Positions 26,501-34,400 of a stretch of DNA of 64,000 bases are shown here, one piece after another. Origin of the DNA: Erythrobacter sp. YT30 (GTDB taxonomy: Bacteria > Pseudomonadota > Alphaproteobacteria > Sphingomonadales > Sphingomonadaceae); assembly GCF_001542875.1 (NCBI RefSeq), contig NZ_LMAF01000001.1, positions 124,001-188,000 of the forward strand. The letters run 5' to 3'. Under the pieces are notes generated by a model that saw only the letters and a list, made by a program, of their open reading frames with translations, was not told the DNA's origin and made no database searches. Each line of letters starts with the position of its first letter. Within the stretch, counting starts at the first letter, position 1. A program made the position numbers and the translations under genes.

Positions 26501-26709
26501 TCTGAAGGGGGCGGAGGCGCCACCGGCTCGGATGGAAGTACAGGCTGCCCGCCGGGTAGCGCAGGTTGAGTCGCGGGAAGCGCGGGCTGTGATGGGATAG
26601 GAAACTGGAACCAACTGAAACCCTTCGCAAGTGCAGGCTGCGCTGTAGCAGCAGCGGCGATGGCAACGCTGGTTAGGAGAGTTTTTCTAACGGCCCGGCT
26701 TTTTATCAT
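23593..26709 (-). CDS. Second secreted S8 serine protease with heptad repeats and autotransporter-like C-terminus
   Basis: 1038 residues from the ATG at 26709, which gives a clean signal peptide (cleavage after PALA, about 28). A Pro-rich linker with QPALP repeats leads to about 15 heptads (80-184) of two alternating kinds, DPLGGRI and RTFEGDI. Then come the conserved pre-domain ending HWMHAVNW and the subtilisin domain with Asp310 (IIGLID), His336 (DQSHGAAVGS), Asn432 (AAGNDG) and Ser533 (SGTSFATP). The last 300 residues are barrel-like and end FRIAF. The layout matches the protease at 17009, but its heptads are basic/acidic rather than aromatic. It lies 133 bases after the EAL gene and 86 before the kinase. 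Confidence 0.88.
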   Translation of the reverse strand: MIKSRAVRKTLLTSVAIAAAATAQPALAKGFSWFQFPIPSQPALPATQPALPGGQPVLPSEPVAPPPPSEETTDDTRPLDPLGGRIRSFGERELDPLGGRIRTFEGEIDPNGGRIRSFEGDLEPFIGRIRTFEGDIDSLGGRIRAFEDDIDPFKGNIRSFWGDLTPEGGEIDPKIGRIRTFSDKFVPQASDLLVAWEYGDVPAMEAALDKMYRSARNKWKDPIRERTGKGFKGGFANAFFAKWGVNRDDLSDLPNWTRYERQAFVLDWYDNLLNFSGMDQVDHWMHAVNWNPSITQAQSGGSKSIIGLIDFFVAETADISQKVIYSGGYETLDQSHGAAVGSLIAAPHDGFGVMGIAPNSLIAAYNPFDETYTASWADVTEGIKQVRQRGANVINLSLGVSGEAMPGEWRDVFVESPDTWLNTSVFVIAAGNDGITQANDVEFGGAFDANFILVGSVDTNLEISAFSNRPGTACLLNNGVCENNAAFDGSDPAFADGSYLSQSGLLMNHFIVAPGEMILASDGQGGTTRVSGTSFATPLVSGAIALVQDRWPWLRYFPEDVAKAILESATDLGAPGVDAVYGHGLLNIEGSQAPLDFNNLTYYLNNRNGNWWDQPEQFSSAQLLEGGFQSSWTAQDMYFSVFEDLVNTRRDFLIPLSSRMFDTSVGGVTLSEFMYNRFVGWLGSGPSGGTAGFSDMQQTAAMPLGDGWSFAFSGTQNVVVGNQFLARPDLETSVIVNGPDSSFGFAFGYGDGTALLGGQRSLGLTSDYNPITGGANPLLGFASGGAHMAARAELVDGLNLSFATSRRDGALEERIAREDFGLADRALIQERGDYEAQASTVRLDYAFSGASTISLAYTMLDERDALFGVRSLEPSDFGNGTRTTGMTVAADFDLGSGLSVFGSATGSTSSSSRNAAFQVRDDFSSAFQLGASKVGVLGENDRLRFTMAQPLTLERGFMEIDQVAVIDRQTGEIGVVTQSFDIANDVPRRYVAEGHYAAPVMNGAGEFSLFARAELRPQSNLRADNPDYVGGMKFRIAF
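26158..26472 (-). repeat. About fifteen coding heptads with a 14-residue superperiod
   Basis: Codes residues 80-184 of the second S8 protease. Heptads alternate between a Gly-Arg type (PLGGRIR) and a Phe-acidic type (TFEGDID), giving a 42-bp superperiod. The units share the F/L-x-G-x-I core with those of the first protease but have diverged more at the DNA level. Confidence 0.9.
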
Positions 26710-26842
26710 GTCGAGTGTCCTGACAATGCGACTCTTGGTTATCTTTGACAGTGCAACATGCCGGAGAAGACTTGCGCTTGGCGAAACGGGTACCGTTAAT
26801 TCTGGGTTATCGCCCACCTATGTGAGGCCTGATGGTGATCGT

Positions 26843-28273
26843 TTACAGCCCGATCACGTCGGCCCGCTTCAGCATCAGGGAAGGGCCTGAATCCAATGAG
26901 GAAATAAGTGCATTTTGATCATTTAGGAACGCGATTAATGCCTCTAAAGACATCGGCTTGGCGATGTAGAAGCCCTGCAATTGATCGCAGCCCATCACCT
27001 TTAACAGAGCCAATTTTGTCGGATCATCGACGCCTTCTGCAGTGACGCTCAATCCCAGTGCGTGAGCAAGGTCTATTGTCGAGCGCACAATCATCGGATC
27101 ACGATGTGAACGCGTCAGATCCTTGATGAACTCGCGGTCGATCTTGAGCTCTTGTGCGGGAATACGTTTGAGATACCGCAGGGAAGAAAGCCCGGTGCCG
27201 TAATCATCAATGGCGATTTCGGCTCCGGCAGCCTCATAAAGCTCAAGATTAGAAAGTGCATTGCTTGCGTGTTCGATAACAGAGGTTTCGGTGATCTCGA
27301 TCCCGATCCTGCCCGACGCGCCTTTGATGATCTCGACGGCTTTCAAAGTGAACTCGCTATCTGAAATCACCGCGCCTGACAGGTTTACAAAGGTCTTGAG
27401 CTCAACGCCTGCATCAATCAGTTGAAGCTGGTCGGACACCGCGCGTTTCAGCGTCCACATCGTTAGATCCTGAATTACGCCGTGCTTTTCTGCGCACAGG
27501 ATGACATCGCCAATCGTGTGTGAGCGGGCCGATCCTCCATCCCATCTGAACAGCGCCTCGGCCGCTCTAAATGTTTGATTGCGGACGTCTAATTTCGGCT
27601 GATAAGAGAGAGATACTTCGTCAGTTTTCAAGGCTTCTCGCAGATCGTTCGCGAGTTCGCGCGATGATTTTCGTCCTGAACTCGAACCAAATCCACCCGC
27701 AAAATTGACGAGCCTGTCCTTGTCCTGCTCGATTGAGTCCAAAGCGAGATCAAATGCTGATTGTGCTGCGGGAAAATGCTCGATCTCCGACAGTCCGGCT
27801 CGCGGCTTTTCAAAGCCCTGTTTTGCATTGGTGTAGGTATCTTCGCCGAGCACGCTTACCACAGCCTGCATTTTCGCGATTGCGTCATCCTGCGTGTCGG
27901 CTGTGAGAATGCATTGAATGGTCTCTTTACCAATCCGCTGAATACGCAGATCTTCAAACTGGCCGTCAATCGATTGGGCAAAGTTTGAAATGGCATGGTC
28001 GGTTGCCATATCGCCAGTTGCTTTGCGCAGGAGGGCGAGGGAGGGGAAGCAGATTACCGCCGCGAAACTCCTGTCGCCGCCAGCTGGCGAGGTTGTGGCA
28101 ATACCCACGCCACCCTTTGTGTCGGCAGTTACCATTTCTTTGGAGGAAGCATTTGCTTTTACGGCGGAGGAGGCGGGTGCGTCCTTTTCTAGTGTTAGGC
28201 GCGCAGCACACCAGCCAAGCGTGGCAGCGCTTGCTGATATTCCGCAAATTAGAGCAATTTCTTCGCCAGTCAT
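26843..28273 (-). CDS. Membrane-anchored EAL-domain cyclic-di-GMP phosphodiesterase
   Basis: 476 residues from the ATG at 28273. One N-terminal helix (about 5-25) is followed by a poorly conserved region of about 200 residues in the place of a GGDEF domain, with no GGDEF signature. The EAL domain (about 220-460) shows AEALFRW, FVNLSG, EITETS, IDDYGTG, LKIDREF, TAEGVDD and QGFYIAKP, so the metal and catalytic residues look complete. It should hydrolyse cyclic-di-GMP to pGpG. It is the first gene of the minus-strand cluster and is transcribed away from the DUF11 operon, with which it shares a 440-base divergent promoter region. Confidence 0.9.
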   Translation of the reverse strand: MTGEEIALICGISASAATLGWCAARLTLEKDAPASSAVKANASSKEMVTADTKGGVGIATTSPAGGDRSFAAVICFPSLALLRKATGDMATDHAISNFAQSIDGQFEDLRIQRIGKETIQCILTADTQDDAIAKMQAVVSVLGEDTYTNAKQGFEKPRAGLSEIEHFPAAQSAFDLALDSIEQDKDRLVNFAGGFGSSSGRKSSRELANDLREALKTDEVSLSYQPKLDVRNQTFRAAEALFRWDGGSARSHTIGDVILCAEKHGVIQDLTMWTLKRAVSDQLQLIDAGVELKTFVNLSGAVISDSEFTLKAVEIIKGASGRIGIEITETSVIEHASNALSNLELYEAAGAEIAIDDYGTGLSSLRYLKRIPAQELKIDREFIKDLTRSHRDPMIVRSTIDLAHALGLSVTAEGVDDPTKLALLKVMGCDQLQGFYIAKPMSLEALIAFLNDQNALISSLDSGPSLMLKRADVIGL

Positions 28274-28713
28274 AAGCCGCGGGTAGCGTGAAAGTCTGAA
28301 GCATTGACTAACTTGCGGCAAGGATACCTGCTTGCTTTGATCTCATTGAATTTGATCAAGGGTCACGTCCACAACATCAAAATTTTACCGTCACTTAACC
28401 TTACTTGTTCATAATTAAGAGTACCCATAGACGCTGGCCGAACACGCCTACATTCGAAGGTTAGCCGCTGTAAGGCTGCAATTGAGATTTGCCACGGCGT
28501 TGCTCACGGCGTTCTGAGCAGGTAACTCGCAAAGCAGATTTGTCTGCTTGCCCAAGCTCTCACACAAATCTGGGCTGATCAAAATCGGTTAAGATCGCCA
28601 ATTTGTTACCTGAGGTTCAACCACGAAAAAAGTTGTAAAATCCAAGGTTTTCTGCGCGGTCCAGCCCAAACCCTAACCTTTCGCTAACCATTAACTCGTA
28701 TTCGCCCCTGTGT
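28274..28713. other. Divergent control region between the EAL gene and the DUF11 operon
   Basis: 440 bases, AT-richer than its surroundings. It holds a direct repeat of CACGGCGTT (28493-28501 and 28505-28513, 12-bp period) and a perfect 7-bp hairpin AAGCAGA/TCTGCTT (28532-28549). I looked for a cyclic-di-GMP riboswitch and could not build one. Both flanking genes must be driven from here. Confidence 0.55.
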
Positions 28714-29694
28714 ATGAATACGAAGGTACTCAATAGGTCGCTGTTTGCTACGTTAACTGCCGCTGCGTTAACGACTGGCTCGCCTGCGCTTGCAGACGGG
28801 ATCAGCGCAGGCACGCTTATCGAGAACACAGCCACCGCCACATACGATGACGGGACCGGCGTTCAAACGGTGGATTCCAACACCGTAGTCGTGCGTGTGG
28901 ACGAGCTCCTCGCCGTAACCGTTACCTCGCTTGATCCAGGGCCAATCTCCGCTGGTCCGGGTGAAGCGGTGCTTACGTTCGAGATCATCAACCAAGGCAA
29001 CGGCCCCGAAGCATTCGAGCTGACAGCCAATCCTGCGGTCGCTGGAAATGACTTTGACACGACTATCGAAAGCATTGCTGTCGATACCAATGGCAACGGA
29101 ACTTTTGATCCTGGCGTTGATGTAATCCTGACCAGACCCGAGACGACCGACGTTCTGCAAGCTGATGAAAGTCTTACGGTTTTCGTCATCGTTACAGTGC
29201 CCGCTGGCGCTTCTGACACCGATGAAAGCGACGTCGAGCTGACGGCAAGCGCCGTCACCGGAACCGGCGCGCCGGGCACAACCTTCGCAGGGGCTGGCGC
29301 TGACGGCGGCGATGCGATTGTCGGCACAGGCGGTGCGGAGGACAGCGCGATAGGATCACTGATCGTCGGCATTACCGACGTTGAACTAACCAAGTCAGCA
29401 GCGGTCATAGATCCATTCGGTGGAACCAGCGTGGTTCCCGGATCGGTCGTTACCTTCACCATCAGCGCAGCCATAGTTGGCAGCGGATCGGTCGACAATC
29501 TGACCGTAACCGACGCTATTCCCGACGACACGACTTACGTGCCCGGCACGCTCGCGCTCAATGGAGCGCCGTTAACCGACGCCACCGACACCGACGTGGG
29601 CGAAGCAAGCGATGCCACCGGCATCAGCGTCGATCTCGGCACCGTAGCCGGCGGAACCACCCAAGCCATCACCTTCGATGTGACCATCGATTGA
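28714..29694 (+). CDS. Exported DUF11-type surface protein
   Basis: 326 residues with a signal peptide (about 1-27, ending SPALA). The mature part is acidic and Thr/Gly-rich, with an EF-hand-like loop (DTNGNGTFDPG, about 128) that could bind calcium. The C-terminal half (about 225-326) fits the DUF11 beta-sandwich repeat (VELTKSAAVIDPFGG ... PGSVVTFTISA ... AITFDVTID). Such domains build surface or matrix structures. First gene of a five-gene plus-strand operon; the next ATG is 29 bases after its stop. I cannot assign a specific role. Confidence 0.8.
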   Translation: MNTKVLNRSLFATLTAAALTTGSPALADGISAGTLIENTATATYDDGTGVQTVDSNTVVVRVDELLAVTVTSLDPGPISAGPGEAVLTFEIINQGNGPEAFELTANPAVAGNDFDTTIESIAVDTNGNGTFDPGVDVILTRPETTDVLQADESLTVFVIVTVPAGASDTDESDVELTASAVTGTGAPGTTFAGAGADGGDAIVGTGGAEDSAIGSLIVGITDVELTKSAAVIDPFGGTSVVPGSVVTFTISAAIVGSGSVDNLTVTDAIPDDTTYVPGTLALNGAPLTDATDTDVGEASDATGISVDLGTVAGGTTQAITFDVTID

Positions 29695-29723
29695 TTTTGA
29701 CCAACCCTCAAGGGACCAACCTC

Positions 29724-30227
29724 ATGACCAAGCTAACAAAAATAGTCGCAGCTGCTCTGGTCGCCGCACTCCCCGTAGTGCCGGTAACCGCCCAGGAAGC
29801 AACCGCTCCAACCGAGGCTGCTGAGCCCAATGTGAGCCTGCAGAGCGATGTGAAAGCCTACAAAGAAACCACAGACGCCGATGGCAATGTGTCGAGTGAA
29901 CTTGTCGAGCCGACAGTTTTCACGCCGGGCACGCGCCTCAGCTTCGGCTTAAGCTATGAAAATAAGGGAAATTCACCTGCAACCGACGTGACAGCGACCA
30001 ATCCGCTGCACGAAGCAGTGCAGCTTGCGCCTGATGCTGATCCGGCGCTGATCGTATCGGTCGACGGAGGCACAACCTTCGGGATCCTCGCCGATCTTCA
30101 AGTTGCAGACGAAACAGGGGCCACGCGGCCTGCCACCCATGATGATGTGACGCATGTCCGCTGGACAATCGCCGCCATTGCACCGGGTGAAAGCGGACGC
30201 GTCGCCTTTCCAGTGATCATTCGCTGA
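29724..30227 (+). CDS. Exported DUF11-related protein
   Basis: 167 residues from the ATG at 29724, which has the ribosome site AAGGGA; an ATA-initiated or upstream frame is unlikely. Signal peptide ends PVTAQ (about 24). The mature part is a single beta-sandwich-like domain with the DUF11 signatures SFGLSYENKGNSPATDV, VSVDGGTTFG and the end WTIAAIAPGESGRVAFPVII. Second gene of the surface-protein operon. It would be periplasmic or surface-associated; its partner proteins are presumably those coded beside it. Confidence 0.75.
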   Translation: MTKLTKIVAAALVAALPVVPVTAQEATAPTEAAEPNVSLQSDVKAYKETTDADGNVSSELVEPTVFTPGTRLSFGLSYENKGNSPATDVTATNPLHEAVQLAPDADPALIVSVDGGTTFGILADLQVADETGATRPATHDDVTHVRWTIAAIAPGESGRVAFPVIIR

Positions 30228-30298
30228 CAAGCGAAAGGTAACCGCCAAGCTCCGTGGGCGGGCATTTTGACATGGGGCACACGCAAAGGACCACTATA

Positions 30299-31402
30299 AT
30301 GAGAAAAACCACCCAATTGCTGGGTGCAGTGAGTGCAACGGCGCTCATTGTCATGTCCAGCAGTCCGGCCTTCGCGGAGGGTATCCGCGCGGGGACGGAC
30401 ATAACCAACAATGTCACTGTCCAATATCAAGTTGGCGGTGTGCAGCAGACCGATGCTACTGACAGCGATACTTTCGCGGTTGACCGCCGCGTCAATGTCG
30501 ATGTCACAGCCATTGGCGGTGCTGTGAACACAAGCCCAGGGGCACAGAATGCGGCTCTGGCGTTTGACGTTACCAACCTTTCGAACGACGATATTGATCT
30601 TGCTTTGACCACGGCATTGACCGCGGGCACGGCAGGCAACATCTCTAACATCGAGATCTATCTCGATGCCGATGGTGACCGTGTTCTGAGCGCTGCTGAA
30701 TTGGCAGCCGGCCCGATCACTTTCCTTGATGAGGTTGGCACCGATGTGACAACAGCTGTTATTGTTGTCGGCGATATTGATCTCGCCGCAGCCAATGGCG
30801 ACTCGTTCGACATCGCTCTGGTGGCTGATGCACACGCTGCAGGTGCTGCCGGTCTAGGTACGGAACTTACTGAAAGCGCTGGCGATTCTACCGATCCAAG
30901 CGTTGTTGACACGGTTCTGGCCGACGGCAATGGCGGTACGGGCGAAGAAATCGACAATGACGGTGCTGATTCCGACGAAAACACTCTGAACGTCCAGGGC
31001 GCTCAGGTGACAGTCGTCAAATCCAGCCTCGTCGTGAGCGATCCGGTAAACGGGACCACGAACCCGAAAGCCATTCCTGGGGCGACAATTCTTTACTGCA
31101 TCGCAGTTGAGAACGCTGCAGGCGCTGCAACCGCGACCAACATCAACGTACTCGATGACCTGCCTGCCGAAGTCGATTTCGACAGCGCGTTTGGCATCTT
31201 CGTTGATGCAACAGCAACGATCGCCAGCGGTGTTGCAACCTGTACGGTTCCGAGTGGATCGTCTGGCGGTACATTCAGCGCAGGCGGCGGCACTGGTGGT
31301 CTTGATCGCGTTTCAGGTTCGCTCAGCGATATCGCTGGCGGATCCACTGGCGCGCTCTACTTCCAAGTGACGATCCCGGCAGCCACGGCTCCAACGCCGT
31401 AA
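30299..31402 (+). CDS. Exported DUF11-type surface protein
   Basis: 367 residues from the ATG at 30299 (AAAGGA upstream). Signal peptide ends PAFA (about 23). The start of the mature protein (EGIRAGTDITNNVTVQY) mirrors that of the first protein in the operon (DGISAGTLIENTATATY), so the two are homologues. A calcium-loop-like DADGDRVLSAAE lies at about 123. The C-terminal DUF11 domain opens with DPVNGTTNPKAIPGA and contains the CIAVENAA and VTIPAA strands. Third gene of the operon; the next start is 22 bases on. Confidence 0.8.
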   Translation: MRKTTQLLGAVSATALIVMSSSPAFAEGIRAGTDITNNVTVQYQVGGVQQTDATDSDTFAVDRRVNVDVTAIGGAVNTSPGAQNAALAFDVTNLSNDDIDLALTTALTAGTAGNISNIEIYLDADGDRVLSAAELAAGPITFLDEVGTDVTTAVIVVGDIDLAAANGDSFDIALVADAHAAGAAGLGTELTESAGDSTDPSVVDTVLADGNGGTGEEIDNDGADSDENTLNVQGAQVTVVKSSLVVSDPVNGTTNPKAIPGATILYCIAVENAAGAATATNINVLDDLPAEVDFDSAFGIFVDATATIASGVATCTVPSGSSGGTFSAGGGTGGLDRVSGSLSDIAGGSTGALYFQVTIPAATAPTP

Positions 31403-31424
31403 GCTGACCGAGCTGGTTCAACCT

Positions 31425-34400
31425 ATGCGTGTACCCCCCTCTCTGAGGCGTTGGGCAGCAGCACTGCTTGCAGTGTTGCTGCCTTTTGCCGTGCTCGGAG
31501 AGGGGGCACTTGCGCAGAACAATGGTTCGAACCAAGGTGCTGATGTTATTCGCACTATTTCCAATATTGCGGAGGCAAGCTGGGAGTTTGGCGGCACCCG
31601 GTTTGATATTCAGTCCAATGAAGTTACGCTTGATGTGACTTTACCGCCGCCAGAAATCAGAACGCTTCGTCCCACCACTGATGGAGGTGAACCCATCACC
31701 TTCATTCAGCCGGTTTGCGATGGCAGAACGCTGTCGTTTGCCAACGTTCCACCGAACGCACCAGTGACGAGCAACACCCAAGACCCACAGACTACGAACG
31801 CAGAGCAGACGACCGTCATTCGTGCTGGCCAAACGCTGTTCTTCGAGATCAGGGCGCTGGGTGCAAACGTCGATCCTGATGCGATTGACACCCTGGACAT
31901 CGAAATTGTGACATCCAGCGGCGACAGAGAGACCGAAACGATCTTTGAAACCGGCGAGAACACGGGTGTTTTCGTCGGTCAGATCGCAACGTCTCGCATT
32001 CCGCCTGCTCCTGTACAGGGCGATTGCCGTCTCAGCATCGCTGATGGCAATTCGATCACCATCTCGGCGTCCTTGCCGGGCGGAACCGACATTCTGGTCG
32101 AAACCAATGTCGAAGTTATGGCGGATCCGTTCGGCGTCGTCTTTGATAGTGAGACGGGCGAGCCTGTTGATGGCGCGGTCGTTACGCTGATTGATGTAGC
32201 GACTGGTCAGCCGGCAACGGTTTTTGCCGAAGATGGCGTAACTTCCTGGCCCTCAACGGTTATTTCGGGCGATCCGGTAACAGATGGTGCGGGTAATGTC
32301 ATTGAGTTGGGCGCGGGTGAGTTTTGGTTCCCGCTCACATTCCTCGGCCAATATCGCCTTGATATCCAACCGCCTGATCCATACACGGCGCCATCTGTCG
32401 TTTCGCCAGAAGATCTTGCACAAATTACGCGTCCGGACGGCCGGGAATTTGTCATTCTTGATGCGTCGTATGGCGCGAGTTTCACGCTCGACAGCCCGAT
32501 CCCTGTGCAGGTCGACATTCCTCTTGACCGGCCGAGCCTCGATATAACGCTGATCAAAACCGCTTCGCGCCAGCGGGTGGTTGCAGGCGATGTTGTGTTC
32601 TATTCGATCACGGCGACAAACCCCGATCCAGCGCGCGTGAAACGTAACGTGGTGATCACCGATATTCCATCACGCGATCTTCGTTTGCGACCGGACACGA
32701 TCCGTGTGAATGGCGAACAAGTCACTGATGGCGTTACCATTTCTGGCGCTGGACGTCGCTTTGAAGTAAGCCTTGGCGACCTTGCCGCAGGGTCCGCAGC
32801 GCGTGTCACCTACGCGATGACTGTGCGTCCAGATGCTGCACCGGGTAGAGCGCTCAATGACGCGATCGTTGAAGACTCTCTTGGCCGGACCGCGCGCGCC
32901 AATGTCGCCATCGATATTGAACGCGACACCATTGCAGATCGGCTTACGATTATTGGCCGCGTCACCGACGGCCGGTGTTCAGTGCGCGATGAGGACCGCC
33001 GCGGCATTCCGGGCGTTCGCGTCATGCTCGAAGATGGCAGTTTTGCGATTACTGATGCGGATGGTCGCTACCATTTCGAAGGCGTCGTTCCTGGCACGCA
33101 TGTCGTCGCGGTTTCGCCGATGACCCTGCCGGAAGGCTCTGAATTCATTGACTGCACGCGCTCGACGCGGAGCGCAGGCAGCGCCATTTCACGCTTCGTT
33201 CTGGGTCGTGGTGGGCAGCTGGTCGTGGTCGATTTCCACGCCGTCGTGCCTGAAGGTTCGCTTCCTGAGGCGGCTCCTCGCGCAGAAACCCGGCCAGATG
33301 GTGCAGGGGCTCTCGCCGTCAACGCTATCGCGACAGGCGAATTGCTGCCTGAACGCGGTGCTGAGGCACTTGTGGCCGCTGGCGTCCCGGGATCGACCGC
33401 CAAGGCTGCAACGAGCGAGGAAAAGGCAGAAGAGGCAAAAGAGACGAACTGGCTTTCGCTGGGCGATGGGCCCGATGGATTCCTCTCTCCGACAGAGAAT
33501 GCAAACCCACGTGCTCCGGCCATCAATGTCGCAATCCGCCACCGCAAGGGCCAAAAAATTGAGCTTCGTGTTGACGGCGAGCCAGTGAACCCGCTTTCCT
33601 TTGATGGCACTCTAAATGCGACGCAGGGCAAGCACGCTGTCAGCACATGGCGCGGCGTTATGCTCGAGAACGAACGTACGGTGCTTGAGGCGGACATTAT
33701 CAATTCGTTTGGTGAGATCAGCAAAACGATCACGCGCGAGGTGTTCTTCACTACCACACCGACCAAGGTTCAGCTGGTGCCTGAACTTTCAAACCTCGTA
33801 GCAGATGGCCGCACACGTCCCGTTGTCGCCATCCGCGTGCTTGATCGCAATGATCGTCCATTGCGTGAGGGTATCGCCGGTAATTTCGTGCTCAACGCGC
33901 CCTATGAGAGCGCTGAGCAGCTCGACCGTCAGCAATTGAACCAGCTCACGGGGCTTGCCCCAAGTTCTGCGCGCTGGGTCGTCGAAGGCAAAGAAGGCAT
34001 TGCCCTTATCGAACTTGCACCGACCATGGTCAGCGGTTCGCTACGCCTCGATTTCCTGTTTGATGATGGCGAAATCGTGCGCGAGCAGCAGCTTGAGGCG
34101 TGGATTGAGCCTGGAGATATCGAATGGACCATCGTTGGTCTTGCTGAGGGGACGATTGGTGCAAAATCGGTTGCCGACAATATGGAGCGTGCGAGCGATT
34201 TTGACAGCGATCTGGGCGAAGATGCTCGCGTGGCGCTGTATGCAAAAGGGCGCGTGCTGGGCAAATACCTGCTGACGCTCGCCTATGATAGCGCCAAACA
34301 GCGCGAAGATCAGCGTGTGCTCGGCACCATCGATCCTCAAGCCTACTACACCGTGTTCGCCGATGGATCGCTGCGCCGCTTTGATGCCGCGAGCCGTGAA

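Noticed and set aside
28274..28713. Possible cyclic-di-GMP riboswitch before the DUF11 operon
   Set aside because: I could not assemble the two helices and the tetraloop-receptor of the type I aptamer, nor the type II pseudoknot, from the sequence.
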